64,000 bases of DNA, taken from assembly GCF_005117025.1 (NCBI RefSeq), contig NZ_SWCO01000009.1, positions 1-64,000 of the forward strand. The letters run 5' to 3'. How positions within the stretch are numbered: position 1 is the first letter of the stretch; each line of letters starts with the position of its first letter. Source of the DNA: Alteromonas portus. GTDB lineage: Bacteria > Pseudomonadota > Gammaproteobacteria > Enterobacterales > Alteromonadaceae. The notes under the pieces were generated by a model that searched no databases, was not told the DNA's origin, and saw only the letters and a program-made list of their open reading frames with translations. Both the position numbers and the translations under genes were made by a program. Shown piece after piece: positions 1-9,796 of this stretch.

Positions 1-277
1 AAAGGTAGTAGAGACTTACTTCAGGAGGCTTGCTGTTTTGCTTTTCCCCCGAAGCGGATGCGCATTTTAGGGAAATGAGCGCTCACGTCAACAAGTATTT
101 TGAAAAAAACCTTATTTTTCGATCGTTTGCATAAACAATGTGCAATACGTTCATAAAAACCACTAATTCACCGCGCTTTTCACGATCTATAAGGTTAGTT
201 AATTGGTAAGTCACGCTGTGTACTATAAATTAATAGAACAGTATTTGAACGTGTACGTGGATTATTGAGGGGTTGGC

Positions 278-1426
278 ATGAAGGTTTCTGAATTTAAAAC
301 CGCTGGAAAACTCATAACGGGTCTTGGCGCTATAAAAGCCCTCACTGATGAAATGTCGAGATTATCCATAAAGGAATGTGCCATCGTTACTGACAAAGGC
401 GTCTCTTCATCTGGTCTTCTTGATCAACTACTCACACTATTACCCTGTTCACCCATACTTATTATTGATGACATTCCACCAGAGCCTGAAGTAAATATCA
501 TAGAAGATAAGTTAGCGATACTTCGAGAGAAGCAAGCAGACGGAATAATTGCTCTTGGTGGAGGTAGCGCTATTGATAGTGCAAAAGTACTTGCAGCTAC
601 ATACGACCATACTGGCCCCCTCAGTGAACTCTTCGGAGAAAATACGCTTTCGAAACGCCTTTTGCCGCTTATTGTTATCCCTACTACCGCTGGTACAGGT
701 TCAGAAGTTACCAACATTGCTATCTTGTCAGATCCGAAAGCACAGATGAAAAAAGGAATTGTTAGTCACTGCCTGTTACCCGATGTTGCTATTGTTGCAC
801 CTGAGATGACAAAAACGTGCCCACAGTCCATTACAGCAGCAAGCGGTATAGACGCATTCGTTCACGCGCTTGAAGCTTATACAAGTGTAAATGCTAGTCC
901 GATTACCGATGCTCTGGCAGAGAAAGCACTGAAGCTTATCTTTAATTCATTACTTCACGCTTATAATAATGGTGAGAACTTATCAGCACGTGAAGATATG
1001 GCCACCGGCAGTTTAATGGCGGGTCTTGCGTTTGGTAATGCAGGCGTGGGGGCAGTACATGCCTTAGCTTATCCATTAGGGGGACGGTTTCATTTGTCAC
1101 ATGGCATGAGTAACGCGGTAATGCTACCTCATGTATTGAAAGTAAATGCGCCGTTCTGCCAAGACAAACTTTATTGTGTGGCTAAGCTTTTGAAGTTATG
1201 TGAGCGCCACCACTCAAAAGAGGAAGCAATTAAACTATTATTAGTTGCTATAGAAAAACTGTGTCGCGATGTAGGCATTCCCGCTTCACTCACCCACTTC
1301 AATATTCCACCGTCTTGTGTAGGTGAATTAGCAGAAGAAGCGAGTAAAGTAACTCGCCTTCTTCGCAACAACCCCAAACAATTGAGTATTGAAGAGATTG
1401 AAGATATCTATCGGCTTGCTTTTTAA
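278..1426 (+). CDS. Iron-containing alcohol dehydrogenase
   Basis: 382 residues, the usual length for a group III NAD(P)-dependent, metal-dependent alcohol dehydrogenase (FucO/YiaY-like). The dinucleotide-binding motif GGGSAIDSAK lies near residue 95 and GTGSEVT near 140. The metal ligands expected of the family are visible: Asp and His in GIDAFVHALEAY (about 190-205), then His in GAVHALAYPLGG and His in LSHGMSNAV. The ATG is preceded by GAGGGG seven bases upstream, which supports this start. It stands alone, and the 277 bases before it hold no gene I can recognise. The family fits well, but the alcohol substrate cannot be read from the sequence or from its neighbours. Confidence 0.9.
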   Translation: MKVSEFKTAGKLITGLGAIKALTDEMSRLSIKECAIVTDKGVSSSGLLDQLLTLLPCSPILIIDDIPPEPEVNIIEDKLAILREKQADGIIALGGGSAIDSAKVLAATYDHTGPLSELFGENTLSKRLLPLIVIPTTAGTGSEVTNIAILSDPKAQMKKGIVSHCLLPDVAIVAPEMTKTCPQSITAASGIDAFVHALEAYTSVNASPITDALAEKALKLIFNSLLHAYNNGENLSAREDMATGSLMAGLAFGNAGVGAVHALAYPLGGRFHLSHGMSNAVMLPHVLKVNAPFCQDKLYCVAKLLKLCERHHSKEEAIKLLLVAIEKLCRDVGIPASLTHFNIPPSCVGELAEEASKVTRLLRNNPKQLSIEEIEDIYRLAF

Positions 1427-1529
1427 CGTGGTCTTACCCACCTATTTCAATTCAGCCTTAGTTAACGCTTTTATACTTGCCGTGGTTATAATGGGCACAC
1501 AGTAACAACATCATAATAGTAGTAATTTT

Positions 1530-1853
1530 ATGAGTGAACTTTTTAGTGCCCTTTCTCGCGCATTAGCCCCCTATTACACCGAAATGAGCATTATGCTTAT
1601 GGCCACTATTCTAGTGGTGTACGGCGACCTGATTAACGGCCATTTAAAACGCATTCTTGCACCATACCATTTCATTATTCGCGTTAGTTTGTTTGTAGTG
1701 CTGTGTGCTTTCGGCTATGGCGCACTAACTTTGTATGGTGCACCTTTTTTAAAACACACCCTAGCCTACTTGCCTTGGCAGTACCAAGGTGCAGGCTACG
1801 TGGCTTCGTTTCTGCTGATTGGCTTTTTGGCGGAAAGGCGAAGGTATGTTTAG
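1530..1853 (+). CDS. DUF3392-family small membrane protein
   Basis: 107 residues with about three hydrophobic segments (roughly residues 16-32, 48-68 and 84-101) and a basic C-terminal ERRRYV end, so an inner-membrane protein. Length and pattern match the DUF3392 family of marine gammaproteobacteria, recalled from memory. No function is known to me. It ends 27 bases before the convergent stop of the large hybrid sensor. A short inverted repeat (CTTAGT/ACTAAG) near 1870-1884 sits between the two ends but lacks a T-run, so it is not called a terminator. Confidence 0.7.
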   Translation: MSELFSALSRALAPYYTEMSIMLMATILVVYGDLINGHLKRILAPYHFIIRVSLFVVLCAFGYGALTLYGAPFLKHTLAYLPWQYQGAGYVASFLLIGFLAERRRYV

Positions 1854-1880
1854 CAGCTTTTTTACTCTGTCTTAGTAAAA

Positions 1881-4800
1881 CTAAGCGACCGTTTTACTAT
1901 ATTGCTCTATGTACTTTTTAGGTGGTAGATGCATGACCTTTTTAAAAGAGGTAGAAAAGTAGGCGGCTGTTCCAAAGCCAACATCTAAGCATGTATCTAA
2001 AATACTGTTCCCCTCAAGCAGTAGTGGGATGGACTTTTCAATTCTGAAGCGTGAGAGAAATTCGCTGAAATTGTATTCAAACAATTCAGACATTCTTCTA
2101 TTCAGGCTTCTTGGGCTTATTAAAAGTTGTGAAGCAGCCTGGTCTCTGTTGAATGCTTCATCTTGATAGTTCTTTTCAAGAACAGCGATGAAGTTTAGAT
2201 AAAATGCCATATCCTTCTCGTTATCAAATTCTGGAATTATTAAGCACCCGAATTTGAAAACGGGAAGCGCACTTTCATCTTCTTCTTTTTCTTTTGCTTC
2301 TCTGACCGACAATAAGTGTTCAACACGCAGTATTATTTCTTCATTTGAGGCTGGCTTTGCTAAGAAGTAATCTACCTTTTCCTCTAGCGCTGCTTTCTCC
2401 AGTTCAGCTCCTGTTTCAGCAGTGAGCATTAATATCGGAATGTTTGCGTAGCTAGGGTTTTGGCGAATAGCCCTAGTTAAACCAAGTCCATCCATTTCGT
2501 GCATCATTTGATCCGTTATTACCAAGTCCACCAAGTAATGTTGCATTACATCTAATGCTTGGACACCATTTCGCGCGACTAGACAGCGATATTTCTCTGA
2601 GAAAAGGTCAAAAAGGTAAGAACGGAATTCTCTGCTGTCATCAACAATTAATAGCGATTTCTTATTTGTTTTAGCATCCGCTGGCAAAAGATCTTCAGCG
2701 TGGGAATTCACAAAAGCAATATCATCAACCGGCAGCGTTACGGATACTTTTGTTCCGATACCTTTTTGGCTTTGAAGCGCAATCTCTCCTTGGTTTAACT
2801 CTACCAGGGTTTTAACCGTAGCCAATCCCACACCGTTTCCATCTAATTTTGTGTTCCCCCTAGCAAACCTTTCAAACACTTTGCTTTGCAAGTTCTCTTC
2901 TATCCCCTCACCATCATCATTTACAATAATCTTTAGCGCCTTGCTATCCTGTATTGCGCTAACTTTTATCGTGCCAAGTTCAGGGGTAAATTTGATAGCG
3001 TTTTGCACTAGGTTAGCTACTATTTTTTCAAGGCTACCACTAATGAGAGAGACTTCTTTTTTAACCTTTATACGAACTTCTAGATTTTGTCTTTTTTGTT
3101 TAGCCAAAGGCTCTAAAGACAACACAATAAAACGGATATTTTCGGGCGAATAGGATTTGTAATAATCCTCCGCTTTAAAAGCAGTAGGAACATTTTGGCT
3201 CATTTGGTTAATTAACTGCTCTACCCTTTTCATATTGTCTTGGACACAGATTAACTCTTTCCTCGCCCCTATATCCGCATCAGATATTTTTTCTAACGAG
3301 CCATTAATGACTTGAATAGGCGTTCGAAGCTCGGAGGTGATTTCGTTAATGAAACGTTCTTTACTACGCAGCATTTTTTCAAATTTAGAGTGACCATCTG
3401 TTATTTCGTACCGCGTTAGATAAGCGTATAGGGTGGTGGATTGAAATTTTTCATAAAGCTTACTGACAATACCTACTTTCCATAAGAAAAAGAGCACGAT
3501 TAAAATCGCCAAATATAAAGTGATGGCCAAGTAAGACGTCCAAAACGGCGGGGCTATCTCGAATTGTATTGTTACTATTTTTGAAGCATCTTCATTATGC
3601 TTGGAGGCTACTTTAAGAGTATGAGAACCAACATCTATGTCTCCTAATGTTAAATTCATCGCTGTTCTATTGTGGGAAACCCAAGCATCATCGTCTAATT
3701 TAAACTCAACACCTGCATTCTCATCATACAAATCGCTAATAACAAAGTTGAACGTCACTTCTTCAAAACTATTGTCAAAATAAAAGTCTAGGGTTTCAGG
3801 AAAGTAATGAATGTGCTGTCCTTTTTCATCAAGCCACTTAACGTACGTCAGAATAGGTGGTTCTGCTTTGTCAGATAGTATTTCAAGGCTCGAAATTAAT
3901 GTGTTTTCGTCAAGTAGATAACTGTACTTGTCTCCTTTTACTAGTACTTTTTCACGAAGTATATCGAAGCTTTTATACTCAAAGTCCGTATCGAAAAGCC
4001 CGTACTTTCTTCCAACATTGAAGGCTAATTCTCTGGTTCGAGGTTTTATAAAAAGTCCCATATTTGAAGCGACCCAGAGATTTCCACTCTCTGTAACAAT
4101 TGCCCCGCGAATGAACCTTAGCTTATCTAGGCCCTGAATAGTTGTGCTGTTGACTAAGCCACTTTTTTTATTAATTTGTTTTAGACCTGCTCCAGATGTA
4201 CATAGTAGATAGGCGTTTTCAAGCTCAACCAAACATTGTAGCCCGAACCAGTTCCCCTCTTCCGCCTTGACTGTCCTCCAATTGAACTTTGACAATTGAA
4301 AGTGTACATCATCAAACACATCAAATGCGGCAAGCTCTCCTCCGCTCAGTAGTGCACTGTAGACAATTTTCCGGGGAGCCTTAAATATATCCTTTATGGC
4401 CTCATCTTGTATGAAGTAGTAATTGGCACTTGTACCATCGTCAAAGTAAAAATAGAAAGCGCCTTTGTGAACTTCGACCGAGTGTATGAAATCCCTGTTA
4501 CATAAGTCTGATGGCTCCAGTTCTACAAGACGTGCAAAAAGATCTTCTTGCCATGACGTACAATGCAGATCTTTGCCTATGATTGTTTCACTCAACTCTC
4601 CATTGCTTTCATTTATCGCATATAGACCATTTTCAATTCGAACTAAGGTTTCAGTTTCACCAATCACAGATCTTTGAATATTATCCCTTAAAACACTCCC
4701 TTTAAATGACACTAGGTTTGTCGATGACTTCGTTCTAGGCAGAGTAATTAATCCCAGTTGTGAGGAGGCAATAAGTAAAGAATCATGAGGGCCAACAGCT

Positions 4801-5717
4801 ATTTTGGTTACTGAGCGAATCGCCTCAGATGTTAGAATGGGACTCATGAATGGAGGTGCTAATAACTCATCTTCTTCAAGAATCAATAATCGTCCATCAG
4901 AAACCCAGATTTTATCTTCTTCCGTTTTAATTACATCATTGATGTAAGTACCACTTACTCCCTCTGTAGGAATGTAACGCTCCTTACTTCCAAGAATATA
5001 AAGCCCCTCTGGTCCTCCGATGTATAATTCATTGTCGATTACCTTTATGAAGGTCGCGCTAGACAACATGGGAAGCTTGTCTCTTAGCACATACTCATCA
5101 ATAGTCGAATGGGTTTCTGATATTGCAACATAGCCTTTATTTGACGCTATATGCACTTGGTCTTTCTCGGCGAAAAGTGAGTAAACACCGTTTAACGTCA
5201 AAGTTGATAGCCGGGAATTCAATTTTGTTGAATTACCTGAAACTCTGTCTGTTTGTATGACATTATCTATAATGGAAAAATAGAGGTTTTTTGAGGTCAT
5301 GGTCATGGCCCAAACAGAATTCGACCAATCTTTGTCTGCAAAAAATTGCTCGGCTTCTTTTGTTCTCAAATTAACTCTGAAAACGCCTACGCCATACTCA
5401 ACGACCCAAAGTTCAGTGCCAACCAAATGGATATCAGAGATAATCCCTGTCGTTTTAGTAGATGTGTTGAATTGTAAGCGCTCAGACTCCTTTCCTATCA
5501 CTTCGAAAACGCCGTTTTCTGCTGCTATATATACTGCCCTGTTGGAGACCTCTATGTCGCGAATAACACCTGACGGAATTCCATCGAATGAAGTTCGCCC
5601 TTCTAGATTCAAGCCAATGCCTTGGCTCACTTTTGGAACAATCAATAAGCAAACTAGGAGAATTAGGACACAAGAATAAGTTTTCTGTAGATATCGATGA
5701 GCTGTCTCAGTAGCCAT
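1881..5717 (-). CDS. Hybrid two-component sensor/AraC regulator with degenerate H-box
   Basis: 1278-residue one-protein two-component system (HTCS type). Order: N-terminal signal anchor (about 14-35), a long periplasmic sensor region of propeller-like repeats (about 40-640), a Y_Y_Y-like beta domain (about 660-730), a membrane segment (about 735-760), HisKA, HATPase_c (N-box NLVQNAIKF, G1 DDGEGI, G2 GVGLATVK), a receiver with Asp1069 in TDQMMHEMDG and Lys in FLAKPA, and a C-terminal AraC helix-turn-helix. The H-box reads ITSELRTP where the family has SHELRTP: the phospho-acceptor His is Ser795 (codon TCC at 3333-3335). Such proteins usually sense polysaccharide breakdown products and control nearby genes. 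No polysaccharide locus adjoins it; the only divergent gene is a 51-residue peptide. The start has AAGGATG upstream. Confidence 0.88.
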   Translation of the reverse strand: MATETAHRYLQKTYSCVLILLVCLLIVPKVSQGIGLNLEGRTSFDGIPSGVIRDIEVSNRAVYIAAENGVFEVIGKESERLQFNTSTKTTGIISDIHLVGTELWVVEYGVGVFRVNLRTKEAEQFFADKDWSNSVWAMTMTSKNLYFSIIDNVIQTDRVSGNSTKLNSRLSTLTLNGVYSLFAEKDQVHIASNKGYVAISETHSTIDEYVLRDKLPMLSSATFIKVIDNELYIGGPEGLYILGSKERYIPTEGVSGTYINDVIKTEEDKIWVSDGRLLILEEDELLAPPFMSPILTSEAIRSVTKIAVGPHDSLLIASSQLGLITLPRTKSSTNLVSFKGSVLRDNIQRSVIGETETLVRIENGLYAINESNGELSETIIGKDLHCTSWQEDLFARLVELEPSDLCNRDFIHSVEVHKGAFYFYFDDGTSANYYFIQDEAIKDIFKAPRKIVYSALLSGGELAAFDVFDDVHFQLSKFNWRTVKAEEGNWFGLQCLVELENAYLLCTSGAGLKQINKKSGLVNSTTIQGLDKLRFIRGAIVTESGNLWVASNMGLFIKPRTRELAFNVGRKYGLFDTDFEYKSFDILREKVLVKGDKYSYLLDENTLISSLEILSDKAEPPILTYVKWLDEKGQHIHYFPETLDFYFDNSFEEVTFNFVISDLYDENAGVEFKLDDDAWVSHNRTAMNLTLGDIDVGSHTLKVASKHNEDASKIVTIQFEIAPPFWTSYLAITLYLAILIVLFFLWKVGIVSKLYEKFQSTTLYAYLTRYEITDGHSKFEKMLRSKERFINEITSELRTPIQVINGSLEKISDADIGARKELICVQDNMKRVEQLINQMSQNVPTAFKAEDYYKSYSPENIRFIVLSLEPLAKQKRQNLEVRIKVKKEVSLISGSLEKIVANLVQNAIKFTPELGTIKVSAIQDSKALKIIVNDDGEGIEENLQSKVFERFARGNTKLDGNGVGLATVKTLVELNQGEIALQSQKGIGTKVSVTLPVDDIAFVNSHAEDLLPADAKTNKKSLLIVDDSREFRSYLFDLFSEKYRCLVARNGVQALDVMQHYLVDLVITDQMMHEMDGLGLTRAIRQNPSYANIPILMLTAETGAELEKAALEEKVDYFLAKPASNEEIILRVEHLLSVREAKEKEEDESALPVFKFGCLIIPEFDNEKDMAFYLNFIAVLEKNYQDEAFNRDQAASQLLISPRSLNRRMSELFEYNFSEFLSRFRIEKSIPLLLEGNSILDTCLDVGFGTAAYFSTSFKKVMHLPPKKYIEQYSKTVA

Positions 5718-5794
5718 ATCTTACATCCTTGTATAACGGTAATTTCTAAGTGCTCACTGGAGCAGGAAAATCAAAAATATAAAGAGGAAGAGAC

Positions 5795-5950
5795 ATGAAT
5801 ATCGAACAAAAAACAAACATTCAAGAGCTTACAGAAGAAGATTATACTAAAGTATATGCAGGTACTGGATTACCACTATCGGATGAAGAGCTCTATTCTA
5901 TTTTGCCAGTTGGTCCAATAAAACCCAAAAAACCTGATGTGAATAATTAA
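5795..5950 (+). CDS. Small peptide with secretion-leader-like N-terminus
   Basis: 51 codons, ATG to TAA, with a strong ribosome binding site (GAGGAAG, six bases upstream). It begins MNIEQKTNIQELTEEDYTKV, continues YAGTG, and ends in a proline/lysine-rich tail (PVGPIKPKKPDVNN). The ELTEEDYxKVxxG part resembles the amphipathic leaders of double-glycine peptides (bacteriocins, RiPP precursors, secreted signals), though the cleavage site would be GTG rather than GG. It has no cysteines and no hydrophobic segment. It starts 77 bases from the divergent hybrid sensor and ends three bases before the convergent HAD gene. No ABC exporter or modifying enzyme is adjacent. I do not recognise a family; the leader idea is inference. 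Confidence 0.55.
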   Translation: MNIEQKTNIQELTEEDYTKVYAGTGLPLSDEELYSILPVGPIKPKKPDVNN

Positions 5951-5953
5951 CAT

Positions 5954-6472
5954 CTAAACCAACAACCACTTCATCCCAGCATTCTCGGCGGCTTGCTGGT
6001 CGTAAATAAAGTCGCCTACATACAGGCAGTCTTCAGGTTGAAGCTGCCATGTGTTCGCCACCATCAATAATGCGGTTGGGTCGGGTTTGGCCGGGGCGTC
6101 TTCGCGGGTAAGCACGTAATCAATAGGTATGCTGTTATTGGCCACCTTTATCGCCGTGGCTTGTCGGCAGTTGCGGGTAACTATTGCCATGGGTAAATTG
6201 TGTGCCTGCACCTTTTCTACCATGGCTTTGCCAATGGGTAACCATTTAGCGTTTTCTGCATCATTTAGTTCATGCTGCAAAATAGTGTTGTGGGCGTTGG
6301 CTTTGGTTTCTGCGCACGCAATAGCGTCTATAAAGGTAAGAATATCTTCGTTTTGTGGGCAGCCTATGTCGGCGCGCATTTGCGTGAAGTTAAGGCTAGA
6401 CTCTACCAGGGTGCCGTCTAAATCGAATATTACACCTTTAATACCGGTTAAATTCATCTGCTCTACACTCAC
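5954..6472 (-). CDS. HAD-superfamily hydrolase (phosphatase-like)
   Basis: 172 residues with all HAD motifs: FDLDGTLVES (nucleophile and acid Asp) near residue 16, VTRN (motif II Thr) near 98, Lys in APAKPDP (motif III), and YVGDFIYDQQAAENAG (motif IV). The cap is short, as in the small phosphoglycolate-phosphatase-like members. The start chosen is GTG at 6472, with GAGGAAAG upstream in the transcript; an ATG five codons further in is an alternative. The C-terminus ends soon after motif IV. The physiological substrate is unknown. Confidence 0.85.
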   Translation of the reverse strand: MSVEQMNLTGIKGVIFDLDGTLVESSLNFTQMRADIGCPQNEDILTFIDAIACAETKANAHNTILQHELNDAENAKWLPIGKAMVEKVQAHNLPMAIVTRNCRQATAIKVANNSIPIDYVLTREDAPAKPDPTALLMVANTWQLQPEDCLYVGDFIYDQQAAENAGMKWLLV

Positions 6473-6751
6473 GCTTTCCTCGTCCTTTTACTTCACTGTT
6501 ATTTAAAAATTTGGTTAACGCCCACTTAATTGAGTACAGCGCAGATCTTACTCATTAATTTTACCTCTCATATAATGCCATGAATGTGTTAAGCCTTCTG
6601 TTACGTTTGCTTAAGGCTTTTATACTCTGGGTTAAAAGTCATTGTAATGATTTAAGTTTACCCCACTGATACCTTGCATTAGCATAGCCGCTCTTTTTAC
6701 TCGGCTACTTTTTGCCCTTTCTAGTTCGATCGAATTTTTGGCAGGTAATTT

Positions 6752-7645
6752 ATGGGTGTTTTTGCTGCGCTAGGTACAGCGCTTTGTTGGGCAATTGCTG
6801 CGCGCTTATTTCGTGGTACGGGTAACGCGTTTTCGCCGCTGACTATGAACTTTTGGAAAGGCTTAATTTCAATTGCCATTTTGGCCGTTGTGCTACTTTT
6901 CGTTCAGCCAACCGGACTTACCACCAGCGCAGTGTTGTGGCTATTGCTTAGCGGCCTAATTGGCATAGGCATTGGCGACACCTGTTTTTTTAAAGCTTTG
7001 CAAAGCATTGGCGATAGCCAAGCGGTACTGGTAGCCGAAACCCTTGCACCTTTATTTACCGCACTTTTTGCTATGGCCTTTATTGGCGAATGGATTACCT
7101 GGCAGCAGTGGGTTGGCGTGGCTGTAGTGCTTTTTTCGGTGGATATGGTCATAAAGGCGCGCAAACGCAGTTCTACTCATGTGTTTGCTACCAGCGGTTA
7201 TTTGTATGGTGTGGGGGCGGCTTTATGTCAGGCTGTTGGTGCGGTAGTGAGCCGCGACATTTTAAGTACTGGTGACGTCGACGCTGCCAGCGCAGCATTT
7301 TTGCGCCTAGTGGGTGGTATGGTGTTTGTAGTGCCGTTGATAGCCTTAACAAAAACACGCTATATGCCCGTTATTAACTACCAAAGCGACAACGGGAAAC
7401 GGATATGGCCCGCCTTTGTATTAGCCACATTACTTGGCACTACCGCCGCAATTTACTTACAAATGTTTGCATTCGCCTATGCGAAAGCAGCTGTGGTCCA
7501 AACTCTTATTGCTACAAGCGCGTTAATGTCGCTAGGCGTTGCATGGGTACTTGGTGAACGGGCAACTAAAGCGACGATTGCATGGTCTGCCGTAGCGCTG
7601 GTTGGCGTTGCTATATTAGTTAGCTTTGGCTCACCTGTGCATTAA
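6752..7645 (+). CDS. EamA/DMT-family transporter
   Basis: 297 residues in two homologous halves, each with about five hydrophobic segments, the classical ten-helix plan of the drug/metabolite transporter superfamily. The first half has GLIGIGIGDTCFFKALQ and the second LLGTTAAIYLQMFAFAYA, matching conserved helix 3-4 regions of EamA repeats. It is an inner-membrane exporter or importer of small metabolites; the substrate cannot be inferred. Start ATG with a modest AGGT site. It is monocistronic, with 278 bases before it and 151 after it. Confidence 0.85.
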   Translation: MGVFAALGTALCWAIAARLFRGTGNAFSPLTMNFWKGLISIAILAVVLLFVQPTGLTTSAVLWLLLSGLIGIGIGDTCFFKALQSIGDSQAVLVAETLAPLFTALFAMAFIGEWITWQQWVGVAVVLFSVDMVIKARKRSSTHVFATSGYLYGVGAALCQAVGAVVSRDILSTGDVDAASAAFLRLVGGMVFVVPLIALTKTRYMPVINYQSDNGKRIWPAFVLATLLGTTAAIYLQMFAFAYAKAAVVQTLIATSALMSLGVAWVLGERATKATIAWSAVALVGVAILVSFGSPVH

Positions 7646-7796
7646 AGGAATATTTCATATTACTTTTAAGGTAAATGTTACGTTCACAAACAAAATACAA
7701 GAAAGGATACAAAAAAACGGTAAGTTTTAAGGGCGTCGTGTAGTAGTTCGTAACTCAAATCGATATTATAACGAAAAAACGAAAACGTTATCCCTT

Positions 7797-9593
7797 ATGG
7801 TTCGAAGGTTATATTTAACAGTCTTATCTCTTTTTTGTGTGCTATTCGCTGCTTCTGCATTGGCGAATAGTAATATTGATGCCGTTATCGAAAAAGTTCG
7901 CTCGCCCTCGTACGATTGCCCAAGTCAATCGTTGCTGCCAGAACTAGAACAAACGCTCACATTAGAAAGCCTCACACCCCAACAACGTTTTGCTTTGACC
8001 GTAGCCAAAGGGCAGTTTTTAATTTGTCGCGGCAAGTATGAAGAAGCAGAAAAGATGCTGCTTAAAGCCATAATGCAAAGCAATATAGATGAAAGCTCGT
8101 ACGCGTTTGCATCGGCTATTTATCAAATTGGCTTCACTTATGATGCAAGAGAAAACCCGGCGCGCTGTAAATACTACCAACAGGCCCAAGATTTATCTTC
8201 ACCAGAGCGTCATAGCGATATTTTTACCAGCTCTTCGCTAGGGCTGATTAACTATTGTTCAGAATCTTCATCTCCCGAGATTAAGCTAGGTAAAATGTTT
8301 GGCGTGCTTAAACGCTATTCCGACAACGGTAGCCCGGGCGAGTTGGCGCATATCCACAACGCTATCGGTCTTCTCTATGGTAACCTAGAGCAGCACGCGC
8401 TGGCCGCCGAGCAGTATTTGAAAGCACATAAAATGGGCCTACTTGTTTACAAAGGTAGCAATAAGGTAAGTATTATTATTAGTGCCATTGTATCGCTGCT
8501 AAGCAGCGGTCAAATCGACAAAGCCTATCAAAGTATTTTAGAGCTAGGTGCACTGAATAGCGAAATCAACACGCCGCTCAGTAATTTTTTGTATCAATAT
8601 GCACTGTCTATCTACCATAGAAAAACGCGTGATTATAATAATCTAGCCTATACCCTTCCTGATCTGGAAGAGGCGACTGCAAATATCTCTAGCTCCCTCG
8701 GTCATAAACTGGTTGCTTGGCACAAAGCCGAACTATGTTTACATAACAAAGAGCTCACCTGTGTAAAGCAATATTTAGCTGACATTGGCGCATTAGACAA
8801 AATCGTCATTCCAAAAGTCTTCGAGACAAACCTAGATTACTTAAGTTTTAACGTTTCCATGTACCTAGCGTTAAAAGATATTGCTCTAACTAAGGAAGCG
8901 CACAACATCTACTCTAAAGAGGTCACGAAGCGACGGGAAGTGGCGCAAGATACCGCTTTAATTGTTGGTGCAGCTAATCTTTATACACGTATTTATGATC
9001 TTGAGTCAGCCATTGAAAAAGCCGAAGAACAAAGAAGAAATACCTTATATACCGCTATCCTAGTTTTTTTACTGTTTGTTATTATTACTGGATACGTTTT
9101 ACGTAAAAAGCACGTTGCACGCAAAGCTATCGACCCGGTAACACTTTTACTTAACGCCGATTCAGCCATCGCACGCATTAATAAACTAGATGCGCCTAAA
9201 AAAGGGCGCGCCATTGCTATTGCAATATTTGACATTAGCAACCTACGAGAGATAACGCGTAAAATGGGCTCTACGAAAGGCGATTTTGTATTGCGGCAAA
9301 TTGCGCAAACATTTCAAAACGTTATCCGAGGCAACGATATTCTGGGCCGCTTTGGAACCGATCAATTCATTTTATGCCTTCACAATATTGAAGAACGAAG
9401 CGCGCGACAGTTCTTTGACCGAGTACAAAGCGCGCTAGAAAGCACCTTTGAGAGCGACACCAATGATGACTATTTGGTCGTTGAGTCTCAAATGAGCGTA
9501 TTTATTGCCACCGAAAAAATTACTGGGCTAAACGACATACTCGATGACATCGCCGTGTCGATTGATATGGGTAACCGCTCAGGCAGCAATTAG
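7797..9593 (+). CDS. TPR sensor protein with degenerate GGDEF domain
   Basis: 598 residues. A signal peptide (about 1-23, ending ASALA) precedes a periplasmic helical region with TPR-like repeats (about 30-400), a single membrane helix (about 417-437), and a cytoplasmic GGDEF-type domain (about 445-595). The active-site loop reads RFGTDQF where active diguanylate cyclases have RxGGDEF, so Gly, Glu and adjacent residues are changed. Cyclase activity is therefore unlikely; the domain may bind nucleotide or partner proteins. No EAL domain is present. The gene stands alone and is followed by a likely terminator. TPR assignment is by helical pattern and is less certain than the GGDEF call. Confidence 0.82.
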   Translation: MVRRLYLTVLSLFCVLFAASALANSNIDAVIEKVRSPSYDCPSQSLLPELEQTLTLESLTPQQRFALTVAKGQFLICRGKYEEAEKMLLKAIMQSNIDESSYAFASAIYQIGFTYDARENPARCKYYQQAQDLSSPERHSDIFTSSSLGLINYCSESSSPEIKLGKMFGVLKRYSDNGSPGELAHIHNAIGLLYGNLEQHALAAEQYLKAHKMGLLVYKGSNKVSIIISAIVSLLSSGQIDKAYQSILELGALNSEINTPLSNFLYQYALSIYHRKTRDYNNLAYTLPDLEEATANISSSLGHKLVAWHKAELCLHNKELTCVKQYLADIGALDKIVIPKVFETNLDYLSFNVSMYLALKDIALTKEAHNIYSKEVTKRREVAQDTALIVGAANLYTRIYDLESAIEKAEEQRRNTLYTAILVFLLFVIITGYVLRKKHVARKAIDPVTLLLNADSAIARINKLDAPKKGRAIAIAIFDISNLREITRKMGSTKGDFVLRQIAQTFQNVIRGNDILGRFGTDQFILCLHNIEERSARQFFDRVQSALESTFESDTNDDYLVVESQMSVFIATEKITGLNDILDDIAVSIDMGNRSGSN

Positions 9594-9612
9594 TCATTAA
9601 GCAATAGACAAC

Positions 9613-9656
9613 GCGCGGCCTGTTACTTATCACGCCGCGCTTAGCTATTTTTTCTA
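9613..9656 (+). terminator. Intrinsic terminator after the TPR-GGDEF gene
   Basis: The seven-base all-GC stem GCGCGGC (9613-9619) pairs with GCCGCGC (9634-9640) around a 14-base loop and is followed by a T-rich run (TTAGCTATTTTTTC). It lies 20 bases after the stop codon. Confidence 0.55.
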
Positions 9657-9796
9657 CATTCTCCCGCCAGCGTTATTTCATCGACATTGGTCGTAAAGGG
9701 CTTTAGCAAAACCAATTCTGTTTTACAGTGGTATAAGCAACGAACAAGGTAAATATAAACATACTGTTTACTGCCACAACTACAGGAAGGTTTAGT

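Noticed and set aside
1870..1884. Hairpin between the DUF3392 gene and the hybrid sensor as terminator
   Set aside because: The stem is only six bases, AT-rich and without a T-run on either strand.
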